From assembly GCA_024639975.1 (NCBI GenBank), contig JAHEFX010000012.1:1-33938 (forward strand): DNA of 33,938 nt. Direction: 5' to 3'. The position numbers and the translations under genes are program-made. This DNA is from a bacterium (GTDB lineage Bacteria > Actinomycetota > Acidimicrobiia > Spongiisociales > JAENVV01). Shown piece by piece: positions 7,736 through 17,738 of the stretch (its first letter is position 1; each line of letters begins with the position of its first letter). Below the pieces are notes generated by a model. The model was given only the letters and a program-made list of their open reading frames with translations. It did no database searches and had not been told where the DNA came from.

Positions 7736-8275
7736 ATGATCGATCGTGAGATGAAGCGGGTCCTCGGGCAGTTCACCGACGGGGTGACGGTGGTGGCTGC
7801 GACGCACGAAGGCGTGACCCGGGCCTATACCTCACACTGGACGCAGCAGGTTTCCTTCACCGAGCCGATCATCGCCCTCAGCATCAGCCCCAAGCACGAC
7901 ACGCATCCGCTGTTGGTCGCGTCCGGGGCATGCACGATCTCCATCCTGGCGGGGGACCAGATCGACGCCGGGCAGTACTTCTCCTACCCCGGGCACAAGT
8001 TCAAGTACGTCGCCGACTTCCTCACCAACACGCCGGTGGGCCCCGGTGTTGGTGACGCGATCGGGTGGCTCGGGTGCACGGTGATCGATACCTACGCCGG
8101 CCTCCCGGACCACGACCTCGTCTTCGCCCGGGTGGACGCCGTCGAGGTCGGTCGGCTCGATGAACCGGCACTCACGTACTCGTCCCGGAAGGGATGGCGG
8201 ATCGCCGATACCCCGGCGAGGAAGAAGGGTGAATCGGTGCGGGATCGCCTGCTGGCCATGCTCGAAGACGACTAG
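7736..8275 (+). CDS. Flavin reductase-like domain protein (FMN-binding)
   Basis: Flavin reductase/FMN-binding split-barrel protein, 179 residues. Members reduce FMN with NAD(P)H for two-component monooxygenases, or bind flavin or F420. The N-terminal 'LGQFTDGVTVVAATHEG' followed by 'YTSHWTQQVSFTEPIIALSI' is the family's conserved flavin-contact region, and 'YFSYPGHKFKYVADFL' resembles the substrate/flavin loop. The C-terminus is charged. It could supply reduced FMN to the luciferase-like monooxygenase at 5697, but it is in a separate transcription unit, so this pairing is only an inference. Its stop shares CTAG with the convergent GNAT gene. Confidence 0.85.
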   Translation: MIDREMKRVLGQFTDGVTVVAATHEGVTRAYTSHWTQQVSFTEPIIALSISPKHDTHPLLVASGACTISILAGDQIDAGQYFSYPGHKFKYVADFLTNTPVGPGVGDAIGWLGCTVIDTYAGLPDHDLVFARVDAVEVGRLDEPALTYSSRKGWRIADTPARKKGESVRDRLLAMLEDD

Positions 8276-8778
8276 AGCGGGCGCACCATCCGGACCTCGT
8301 GCAGCTCGAGGTCGGCCCACGGCTCGGACTTCTCGGCGCCGTCTTGCGCCCAGCCGTGCCGTTCGTAGAACCTGATCGATCGATCATTCCCCTCGAGGAC
8401 CCAGAGCAGGGCTGACGGGTAGCCGCGGGCCGCGAGGGCGGTGACCGAGGCGTCGAGCAGAACCGACCCGACGCCCTTGCCCCAGATGGCTCCAAGGACG
8501 TAGATGGCCTGGAGCTCGCCGTCTTCGGGGCGATCGGGATCGCGGCTCGCCGAACTGGAGCTGAAGCCGACGACCAAACCGTCGACCTCGGCGACGAAGA
8601 CGTCGAGGTCCGGGTCGGTGGTGGCTCGGGTCCATCCCTCCACCCGATCCTCCAGGTCGGTGTCCAACCCGTCGAGGAAGGAGTCGGGGAGCTGGCCCCG
8701 GTACCCGACCTGCCAGGCGCGTATGTGTACTTCGGCGATGGCCGGGGCGTCCTCCGGCTTGGCTCGACGGGTACCCAT
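8272..8778 (-). CDS. GNAT family N-acetyltransferase
   Basis: GCN5-related acetyltransferase, 168 residues, transferring an acetyl group from acetyl-CoA to an amine. The order of motifs is right: 'IRAWQVGYRGQLPDSFLDGL' at the N-terminus, 'VDGLVVGFSS' (strand 2-3), 'ELQAIYVLGAIWGKGVGSVLL' holding motif A with the pyrophosphate loop (W-G-K-G-V-G, a variant of Q/RxxGxG/A), and 'ALLWVLEGNDRSIRFYERHGW' as motif B. The ATG at 8778 is chosen because TACCGT ends 6 nt upstream; the longer open frame upstream of it is antisense to the desulfurase gene. Substrate unknown. Confidence 0.88.
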   Translation of the reverse strand: MGTRRAKPEDAPAIAEVHIRAWQVGYRGQLPDSFLDGLDTDLEDRVEGWTRATTDPDLDVFVAEVDGLVVGFSSSSASRDPDRPEDGELQAIYVLGAIWGKGVGSVLLDASVTALAARGYPSALLWVLEGNDRSIRFYERHGWAQDGAEKSEPWADLELHEVRMVRPL

Positions 8779-8784
8779 TCGGCG

Positions 8785-8790
8785 ACGGTA
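8785..8790 (-). promoter_or_regulatory. -10-like element for leaderless GNAT gene
   Basis: On the minus strand TACCGT ends 6 nt before the ATG at 8778. Only 24 bp separate it from the plus-strand -10 element at 8815-8820. Confidence 0.5.
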
Positions 8791-8814
8791 CCCACGGAGC
8801 ACCGGCGCCGACCC

Positions 8815-8820
8815 CATAAT
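8815..8820 (+). promoter_or_regulatory. -10-like element for leaderless cysteine desulfurase gene
   Basis: CATAAT (5/6 match to TATAAT) ends 7 nt before the ATG at 8828. Sequences needed for a -35 would overlap the divergent GNAT promoter. Confidence 0.55.
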
Positions 8821-8827
8821 CGGGGAT

Positions 8828-9949
8828 ATGTACCTCGACCACGCTGCCACCACCCCCTTGCGCCCGGAGGTCTGGGAGGCGATGCGCCCCTTTGCCACCG
8901 ACCTGTGGGGGAATCCTTCTGGGAGCCATACCCATGCGAGGCGAGCGAAGGACGCCGTCGAAGAGGCACGCGAGCAGGCCGCCGGCCTCCTGGGGTGTCG
9001 GCCGGCGGAGATCGTCTTCACCGGTGGTGGGACCGAGTCGGACAACCTGGCGATCAAGGGCTCGCTGCTGCGCGGCGGGGAGCTCGCCGGGCTCGTCACG
9101 ACCGCCATCGAGCACGAGGCCGTGCTCGATGCCGCCGAGTGGCTCCAGAAGCTCGGTGGCACGGTGCGCCACGCCCAACCCGACCGGGACGGCGAGGTCG
9201 CCGTCGAGGAGGTTCTCGAGCTCGTCGACGACACCATCGGGCTGGTGTCGGTCATGTATGCCAACAACGAGACCGGTGTGTTGCAGCCGGTGACCGAGCT
9301 GGCGCACACGATCCGGGCAACCCACCAGGGCACCCTGGTCCACACCGACGCCGTCCAGGCCTATGGGACCGAGCGACTCGACATGGACGCCTTGGGCGTC
9401 GACCTGTTGACCCTCGCCGCCCACAAGCTCGGCGGCCCGAAGGGCGTCGGCCTGCTCTACGTCCGGTCCGGCACGGCCATCGAGCCCCTGCTGCACGGTG
9501 GGGGCCAGGAGCTCGGCCGCCGGTCCGGCACGCTGAACCCGATGGGCATCGCCGGGATGGTGGCGGCCATGGAGCTCGCCGACGCCGATCGCGGTCGCAC
9601 CCGGCGACGGGTCGCCACCGAGCGGGATGCCTTCGAGGCGAGCCTCAGATCGGCGATCCCGGGGTTGGTGGTCAACGGGGAGACGGCCCGACGACTGCCC
9701 ACACACAGCCATGTCCTGGTACCCGGCGTCGACCAGCAGATCGCCCTCATCAAGCTCGACCGGGCCGGCATCGAAGCATCCGGCGGAGCGGCCTGTGCCT
9801 CCGGGGCCACCGCCGCCAGCCACGTCCTGCTCTCCATGGGGGTCGATGCCGTCGCCGCTCGGACGGCCCTGCGTTTCACCTTTGGGTGGACGACCAAGGG
9901 CGGCGATGGGGCGAAGGCGGCCGAGGCGGTTGCGGAGGCACTCACGTGA
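8828..9949 (+). CDS. Cysteine desulfurase (NifS/IscS family)
   Basis: PLP-dependent enzyme of 373 residues that converts cysteine to alanine and carries the sulfur as a persulfide. The opening 'YLDHAATTPLRPEVWEAM', the 'TGGGTESDNLAIKG' loop, the PLP lysine in 'LAAHKLGGPKG' (Lys200) and the persulfide cysteine in 'GGAACASG' (Cys323) are all present. The ATG at 8828 is set by the N-terminal motif and by CATAAT 7 nt upstream; the longer open frame in front is not coding. The gene overlaps mnmA by GTGA. This pairing strongly suggests its sulfur goes to tRNA thiolation, although it may also feed iron-sulfur assembly. I leave the symbol open because iscS and nifS cannot be told apart here. Confidence 0.93.
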   Translation: MYLDHAATTPLRPEVWEAMRPFATDLWGNPSGSHTHARRAKDAVEEAREQAAGLLGCRPAEIVFTGGGTESDNLAIKGSLLRGGELAGLVTTAIEHEAVLDAAEWLQKLGGTVRHAQPDRDGEVAVEEVLELVDDTIGLVSVMYANNETGVLQPVTELAHTIRATHQGTLVHTDAVQAYGTERLDMDALGVDLLTLAAHKLGGPKGVGLLYVRSGTAIEPLLHGGGQELGRRSGTLNPMGIAGMVAAMELADADRGRTRRRVATERDAFEASLRSAIPGLVVNGETARRLPTHSHVLVPGVDQQIALIKLDRAGIEASGGAACASGATAASHVLLSMGVDAVAARTALRFTFGWTTKGGDGAKAAEAVAEALT

Positions 9950-11012
9950 GGGTGCTGGCAGCTCTCTCGGGTGGGGTGGACTCCTCGGTCGCAGCGGCTC
10001 GCATGGTCGGCGAGGGCCACGAGGTCATCGGCGTGACGATGAAGCTCTGGGAAGGGCCTGGAGGGGAAGCGCCCACGGCCGGCTGCTGCACGGTCTCAGA
10101 TGCCGAGGACGCGCGCCGGGTGGCCGGGGTGCTCGGCATCCCGTACTACGTGCTCGATTACACCGATGAGTTCGCCGACGGCGTCGTCGACCGGTTCGTC
10201 GCCGACTACGCCGCCGGACGCACCCCCAACCCATGCATCGAATGCAATCGGACCGTGAAGTTCGATCGGCTGCTCGGGCATGCCGAGGAGCTCGGCTGTG
10301 ACCTCCTCGTGACCGGTCACTACGCCCGGGTCGAAGAGCGCGGGGGCACCTGGCACCTGCTGCGGGGAGTCGATCGCTCGAAGGACCAGTCGTACGTACT
10401 GACGATGCTCGGCCAACCAGAGCTGGCCCGGATCCGCTTCCCGGTGGGGACGATGACCAAGGCCGAGACGAGGGCCGAAGCGGCTGCCGTCGGTCTGCGG
10501 ACGGCCGACAAGCCCGACAGCCAGGACATCTGCTTCGTCGGCCAGGGCGACTACCGCGACCTGGTCCGGCGCCTCGCCCCCGATGCCGCAGAGCCCGGTG
10601 ACGTCGTCGACCTCACCGGTGAGGTGGTCGGCTCCCACGGAGGCGTCATGGACTTCACCGTCGGCCAGCGGCGCGGCCTGGGCGTGTCCGTCGGGGAGGC
10701 GCGCTACGTGGTGGAGCTCCGACCCGACCGGCGCGAGGTCGTCCTCGGCCGGCGCGACGACCTGGCCTCCGACGGGGCGCTCGTCGAGGGCATGACCTGG
10801 GTGTCGGGGGAGCCACCGGTTGCCCGGGACGGGTTGTCGGCCAAGATCCGCTACCGCGCACAACCGGCACCGGTCGCGTCGATGCGACACGTGACCGATG
10901 GTTGGGAGGTCCGGTTCGAGGAGGCCGAACCGGCGGTCGCCCCCGGTCAGACCCTGGCCGTCTACCGGGACGAGGAAGTCCTGGGCGGTGGGATCATCCG
11001 CCGGCCCGTCGG

Positions 11013-14244
<3,232 letters not shown>

Positions 14245-14250
14245 GGGTCG

Positions 14251-14256
14251 ATTGTC
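14251..14256 (-). promoter_or_regulatory. -10-like element for leaderless small membrane protein gene
   Basis: On the minus strand GACAAT ends 6 nt before the GTG at 14244. It is one of two hexamers in this set that break the TANNNT pattern (T to G at position 1). Confidence 0.4.
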
Positions 14257-14273
14257 CCAGACCCCGCCCGGTA

Positions 14274-15044
14274 TCAGCCCACCTTGAGTCGGAAGTCGCC
14301 CGAGACCGAGGTGTACCGGAGTCGCCTGCGGACCCGGTCGGCGGGGTCGATGTCGGTGTTTCCGCCGTCCGGCAGGTGGATGGTCCCCGACAGCGAGTTC
14401 AGGTTGAGATCGGCCGTGGTGCCGGTGGGCACAGAGACGGAGGCGTCGCCCGAGACGGTCTTGACGGCGAGCTCGGTGCCGGTGAACGAGCCGATGTGCA
14501 CGTCGCCGCTGGCAGTCTTCACATCGACGCGTCCGCCGATCCGTTCGACGTTGATGTCGCCCGAGGCAGAGCTGGCGGAGAGCGCTTCGCCGATCGTCTT
14601 GGCACGCAGGTCCCCCGAGGCGAGTTTGGCCCGGACGTCACCCGTGACTTCGCCGACCAGGAGGTCCCCGGAGGCGCTCTTGGCCGACAGTGCAGCGACG
14701 GTCTCGAAGCGGAGGTTGCCCGACGCCGTGGAGGCGTCGACGTTCCCGAGGGCCACCCCGGCCCTGAGGTTCAGGCTGGCCGATCGAAAATCGAGGTCCA
14801 TGCCCGCCGGGATGCGTATGTCGAATCGGAGGCGTCCGCCACCCCATTGGCGGCGTTGCGGGTCATGGCGGATGGTGACCGTGTCGCCGGAGGTCGACAC
14901 CTCGACCTCGTCGGCCTTGTCCCCGTCGATGGAGATGTGGACGGCGTCGTCGTCGGATGGTGTGATCTCGGCACTGCCGCTGGTCACGCTGAGGACCAGA
15001 CGGCTGGGTGCTTCGGGAAGCTCGATGGTTTCTTCGCGGCTCAC
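14274..15044 (-). CDS. DUF4097 family beta-strand repeat protein
   Basis: Protein of 256 residues built from short repeated beta strands, typical of the DUF4097 (putative adhesin-like) family. The repeat is seen as successive 'SASGD' or 'TASGN/D' turns: 'DASTASGNLRFETV', 'SAKSASGDLLVGEV', 'RAKLASGDLRAKTI', 'SASSASGDINVERI', 'VKTASGDVHIGSF' and 'VKTVSGDASVSV'. They are spaced about 18-20 residues apart, as expected for one turn of a right-handed beta helix or stacked sheet. No signal peptide or membrane helix is visible, so it is probably cytoplasmic. Its GTG start shares GTGA with the stop of the ribbon-helix-helix gene upstream, so the two are translationally coupled. The role of this family is not established. 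Confidence 0.88.
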   Translation of the reverse strand: MSREETIELPEAPSRLVLSVTSGSAEITPSDDDAVHISIDGDKADEVEVSTSGDTVTIRHDPQRRQWGGGRLRFDIRIPAGMDLDFRSASLNLRAGVALGNVDASTASGNLRFETVAALSAKSASGDLLVGEVTGDVRAKLASGDLRAKTIGEALSASSASGDINVERIGGRVDVKTASGDVHIGSFTGTELAVKTVSGDASVSVPTGTTADLNLNSLSGTIHLPDGGNTDIDPADRVRRRLRYTSVSGDFRLKVG

Positions 15045-15490
15045 AGTTCGTAGCTCCCTCGCACTCGGCTGGGCGTTGGCTTCTTGTTCCCGGTGACTTC
15101 GGTGTTGAGCGACTTCACGATGTAGGCATTGACCGAGTCGCCGCCGTCGGTGGCCGCACCCTCGATGAGGTCCTTCAGTGCGCTCGGCAGCCGGAGGGTG
15201 ATCCGGGCATCGAGGTCGGAGGCCTCCACCGACGGGGCGCCGACAGCGGACTCGCCGACCCGGAGTACCGGGTCGTCGCCGTCGAGGACGACGTCCACGG
15301 ACCGATCGGGTAGCTGGGCGGCCACCTCGTCGGCGGCCTGGCGAGCCAGCTCGAAGGCGGCGTCGCGGAGGGCGGGGCCGAGTACTTCGAGGATGGCCCG
15401 TCCGGCCTCTTCCACGGCGGCGTCCCCGACCAGTCTCAGCTGGGCCTCGGTTCGGGCTTCCAGCGACGTGGTGACAGCGGTGACGTTCAT
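15041..15490 (-). CDS. HicB-like ribbon-helix-helix DNA-binding protein
   Basis: Likely transcription regulator of 149 residues. An N-terminal alpha-helical region (residues about 8-52, 'EEAGRAILEVLGPALRDAAF') is followed by 'RSVDVVLDGDDPVLRV' and then a C-terminal ribbon-helix-helix domain: the strand 'DARITLRLP' that inserts in the major groove, 'SALKDLIEGAATDGG', and 'SVNAYIVKSL', which is the Arc/HicB 'S-x-N-x-x-I/L-x-x-x-L' helix. The ATG at 15490 is preceded by AAGGA at 6 nt and overlaps the stop of a micro-ORF by ATGA. From memory, similar HicB-like genes sit before DUF4097 genes in streptomycetes. No HicA toxin is nearby, so I read it as a regulator, not an antitoxin. Confidence 0.8.
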   Translation of the reverse strand: MNVTAVTTSLEARTEAQLRLVGDAAVEEAGRAILEVLGPALRDAAFELARQAADEVAAQLPDRSVDVVLDGDDPVLRVGESAVGAPSVEASDLDARITLRLPSALKDLIEGAATDGGDSVNAYIVKSLNTEVTGNKKPTPSRVRGSYEL

Positions 15491-15594
15491 CGAAGGTCCT
15501 TGCTGCGGGGCTCGGCCCGGCGCGGGTGGCTGCGGCGGGGGCTCATGCGCTCTTGCCAGGCCTCGTGGAATCGGATGTTGTGGGTGGTGTACAT
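15487..15594 (-). CDS. 35-residue basic micro-ORF, leader of the RHH/DUF4097 cassette
   Basis: Short open frame of 36 codons including stop. It begins 'MYTTHNIRFHEAWQERM' and ends in an Arg-rich stretch 'SPRRSHPRRAEPRSKDLR'. GGAG lies 6 nt before the ATG, within a purine-rich AAGAGGAGAGGA. The stop TGA overlaps the ATG of the ribbon-helix-helix gene (ATGA). It lies just downstream of a TTGACA-containing promoter. These three points make translation likely. The product could be a coupling leader that loads ribosomes for the regulator, or a small nucleic-acid-binding peptide. I do not recognise a family. Confidence 0.6.
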   Translation of the reverse strand: MYTTHNIRFHEAWQERMSPRRSHPRRAEPRSKDLR

Positions 15595-15607
15595 GGTCCT
15601 CTCCTCT

Positions 15608-15641
15608 TGGTGACACCATGATGATGTCATAGTGATGTCAT
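15608..15641. promoter_or_regulatory. Putative RHH operator: tandem TGATGTCAT repeats plus TGGTGACACCA dyad
   Basis: Two exact 9-bp repeats TGATGTCAT at 15622-15630 and 15633-15641 have an 11-bp period, one helical turn. The core TGA-NN-TCA is a dyad. A third related element, TGGTGACACCA (15608-15618), is an 11-bp palindrome with a free central base and contains TGACACCA, which differs from TGACATCA (the reverse of the repeat) at one base. Ribbon-helix-helix proteins bind tandem short boxes on one face of DNA. Lying on the -10 and spacer of the cassette promoter, this suggests autorepression. Confidence 0.6.
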
Positions 15642-15649
15642 CTTGTCAA
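15621..15649 (-). promoter_or_regulatory. Promoter of the micro-ORF/RHH/DUF4097 operon
   Basis: On the minus strand a perfect TTGACA -35 (15649-15644) is followed, with a 17-bp spacer, by CATCAT (15626-15621; 4/6 match to TATAAT). Predicted transcription would start near 15614, giving a leader of about 20 nt with a ribosome site. The spacer and -10 are covered by the repeat pair described separately. Confidence 0.6.
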
Positions 15650-15709
15650 GAAGCAAGTTCGCAGCTTCTGGTTCACGGCTCATCCGAGCATCCGCTCCGA
15701 GCCGGTCTT

Positions 15710-15783
15710 CAGTACCTGGGTACCTGCTCGAGTGGGTGCCAGCCCCTGCCAGTGCGTCAGTACGTCGGTACCACATCACGTAC
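15710..15783. promoter_or_regulatory. Repeated GTAC dyads upstream of dapC (putative operator)
   Basis: GTACC-TG-GGTAC at 15712-15723 is a perfect dyad with 5-bp arms. A second copy GTACGTCGGTAC at 15760-15771 keeps 4 of 5 arm pairs. Both sit in the longer direct repeat CAGTAC-S-T-S-GGTACC (15710-15724 and 15758-15772), 48 bp apart. A further GTACGTC begins at 15780, close to the dapC -10 (TACCCT, 15788-15793). The site at 15760-15771 would cover the -35 region of dapC. Confidence 0.45.
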
Positions 15784-15787
15784 GTCC

Positions 15788-15793
15788 TACCCT
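15788..15793 (+). promoter_or_regulatory. -10-like element for leaderless dapC
   Basis: TACCCT ends 8 nt before the ATG at 15802. The gap GCGCCGCC has no ribosome site. Confidence 0.55.
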
Positions 15794-15801
15794 GCGCCGC
15801 C

Positions 15802-16950
15802 ATGCGGTTGAACCCGGTGTTGACGGATCTTGGGCCGAACCCGATGGCGGCGCTGCATGAACGCGTCCGGTCGATGGCCTCGGATGGTCCGATCCTCGAC
15901 TTCTCGGTGGGGGACCCCGATGAACCCACACCGCCGGATGCCCGTCAGGCGTTGATCGACGCCGTGGGCCCTTCGTCGTCGTACCCCATCGCGGCGGGCA
16001 CGATCGAAGCCCGGGAGGCGGTGGCCAGCTATGTGGCCCGTCGATTCGGGCGAGACGTGGACCCGCGAACCCAGGTGATCATCACGGCCGGCTCCAAGGA
16101 GGCCGTGTTCCACCTCCCGATGACGGTCGCCAAGGCGGGTGACCCGGACACCGTGCTCCATCCCACTCCGGGCTACTCGGTCTACGGACGTGGGGCCGTC
16201 CTCGCCGGTCTGGCGGCCAGGCCCTACCGGCTCTCGGGGGACTTCTCCGTCACGGCCGAGCTGCTCGAGCGGGCGGGGTGGTCCGGCGTCGGCCTCGCCT
16301 GGATCTCGTCGCCCCACAACCCCTCGGGGACGGTGATCGACCGCAACGACCTGCGATCCATCCACGACCGGGCCCGCGAGGAAGGGGCGTGGCTGGCGTC
16401 CGACGAGGTCTACTCCGACTTGCACGAACCCGACCTCGAACCCCCGGCTTCCGTCCTGGAGGTCGCCGATCCCGATCTGACCGGCGTCGTGGCGCTGTTC
16501 TCGGGGTCCAAGCGTGACGGGATGACCGGGTACCGGATCGGTGCGATGGTCGGCGATGCACGGTTGATCGAGGCGACCCGGGTGCTCAAACAGGTGTCCG
16601 GCACCGTCCCCCCGGCCTTCGTCCAAGCCGCCGCGGCGACGGCCTGGTCCTCCGATGACCATGTCGCCGGGCGCAACCAGCTGTTCTCGGCCAAGCGTGC
16701 GGCGCTTGCCGACGCATTCGCCGGCGTCGGGTTCGAGGTGGTCGGGTCGAGCGCCGGTCTCTACCTCTGGGTGCGGGTCGACGACGACCTGGCCGTGACC
16801 GAACGACTCCTCGCCGCACGTATCGTGGTCACCCCCGGCCGCGCGTTCGGCCCCGGGGGTGAAGGTCACGTGCGGCTGGCGTTGGTGCCGACCGTCGAAG
16901 CGTGTGAGCGAGCCGGCGAGGAGATCAAGGCATGTCTGACCAGCGATTGA
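15802..16950 (+). CDS. dapC: Succinyldiaminopimelate aminotransferase (DapC), class I/II
   Basis: PLP-dependent fold-type I aminotransferase, 382 residues. With dapD directly downstream it is best read as DapC, which converts N-succinyl-2-amino-6-oxopimelate to N-succinyl-LL-diaminopimelate. Visible features are 'LRLNP'-like N-terminus ('RLNPVLTDLGPNPMAAL'), 'FSVGDPDEPTPPD', 'ITAGSKEAVF', the conserved Asn/Pro loop 'SSPHNPSGTVI', 'LASDEVYSDLHE' with the PLP Asp, and the Schiff-base Lys in 'SGSKRDGMTGYRIG'. The ATG at 15802 is supported by the N-terminal motif and TACCCT 8 nt upstream. An open frame continues 53 codons upstream but covers the putative operator. The 3' end overlaps dapD by 19 bp. 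Without the neighbour, only 'aminotransferase' would be safe. Confidence 0.85.
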   Translation: MRLNPVLTDLGPNPMAALHERVRSMASDGPILDFSVGDPDEPTPPDARQALIDAVGPSSSYPIAAGTIEAREAVASYVARRFGRDVDPRTQVIITAGSKEAVFHLPMTVAKAGDPDTVLHPTPGYSVYGRGAVLAGLAARPYRLSGDFSVTAELLERAGWSGVGLAWISSPHNPSGTVIDRNDLRSIHDRAREEGAWLASDEVYSDLHEPDLEPPASVLEVADPDLTGVVALFSGSKRDGMTGYRIGAMVGDARLIEATRVLKQVSGTVPPAFVQAAAATAWSSDDHVAGRNQLFSAKRAALADAFAGVGFEVVGSSAGLYLWVRVDDDLAVTERLLAARIVVTPGRAFGPGGEGHVRLALVPTVEACERAGEEIKACLTSD

Positions 16951-17738
16951 TCGAAGAGGCCTACGACGATCGGTCGCTCCTCGGTGATGCCACCGAAGCC
17001 GTGCACCGCACCATCGCAGCGCTCGACCGCGGGGAGTTGCGGGTCGCCGAACCATCGGGTGACGGCTGGGTCACCAACGAGTGGGTCAAGAAGGCCGTCC
17101 TCCTCTACTTCGCGGTCACCGAGATGACCGAGATGCGGGCCGGGGATTTCGTCTATCACGACAAGCTGCCGACCAAGACCGACCTGGCAGCCCAGGGCGT
17201 CCGGGTCGTGCCGCCGGGCACGATCCGATATGGGGCGCATTGCGAACGCGGCGTCGTCGTCATGCCCGGATACGTGAACATCGGTGCCTACGTCGGGGCC
17301 GGGACGATGGTCGATACCTGGGCGACCGTGGGCTCTTGTGCCCAGATCGGCAAGGGCGTCCACCTCTCGGGCGGCGTCGGTATCGGAGGTGTGCTCGAGC
17401 CCCCCTCGGCCAGCCCGGTGATCATCGAGGACGGCGCATTCATCGGAAGCCGGTCGATCGTGGTCGAGGGATTCCGGGTCCGCTCCGAAGCGGTGCTGGG
17501 AGCCAACACGACACTCACCGCATCGACCCCGACATACGACGTGACGGTCCCCGAGCGGACCGAGTACCGGGGCGAGGTACCGCCACGCGCCATCGTCGTT
17601 CCCGGGACCAGGGAGAAGGAACTGCCGGGTGGCGTCGCCCACCTGCAGTGCGCCTACATCATCGGCTACCGGTCCGAGGCGACCGACCGCAAGGTGAGCC
17701 TCAACGACGAACTGCGGGACTTCGGCGTCAGCGTTTGA
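16932..17738 (+). CDS. dapD: Tetrahydrodipicolinate N-succinyltransferase (DapD), proteobacterial-type
   Basis: Transfers succinyl from succinyl-CoA to tetrahydrodipicolinate, the first step of the succinylase branch of lysine/diaminopimelate synthesis. It has 268 residues. The N-terminal helical domain has 'TNEWVKKAVLLYF'; the central left-handed beta helix shows hexapeptide repeats through 'PGYVNIGAYVGAGTMVDTWA', 'VGSCAQIGKGVHLSGGVGIG' and 'GVLEPPSASPVIIEDGAFIG'. These segments are very close to the E. coli enzyme as I remember it (274 residues), and unlike the longer form described from mycobacteria. The ATG at 16932 lies inside dapC, with GAGGAG about 9 nt upstream, so coupling is likely. 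The tail overlaps the convergent MpaB-like gene by 11 bp. Confidence 0.93.
   Translation: MSDQRLIEEAYDDRSLLGDATEAVHRTIAALDRGELRVAEPSGDGWVTNEWVKKAVLLYFAVTEMTEMRAGDFVYHDKLPTKTDLAAQGVRVVPPGTIRYGAHCERGVVVMPGYVNIGAYVGAGTMVDTWATVGSCAQIGKGVHLSGGVGIGGVLEPPSASPVIIEDGAFIGSRSIVVEGFRVRSEAVLGANTTLTASTPTYDVTVPERTEYRGEVPPRAIVVPGTREKELPGGVAHLQCAYIIGYRSEATDRKVSLNDELRDFGVSV

Larger units (their letters stand above)
15595..15801. other. Divergent intergenic region between RHH cassette and dapC
   Basis: A 207-bp gap, one of the longest in the window. It holds the RHH-cassette promoter and operator at the left, the GTAC dyads in the middle and right, and the dapC -10 at the right end. The stretch 15650-15709 shows no feature I can name. 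It is visibly less GC-rich at 15610-15660 than its surroundings. Confidence 0.7.

Noticed and set aside
15041-15490. HicA/HicB toxin-antitoxin system
   Set aside because: The ribbon-helix-helix domain resembles HicB-type antitoxins, but no HicA-like toxin is near; the partner is a DUF4097 protein. I keep it as a regulator.
15643-15801. An N-terminal extension of DapC by 53 codons
   Set aside because: The added residues do not look like an aminotransferase, they would run across the GTAC dyads and the -10 element, and the family N-terminus fits the ATG at 15802.
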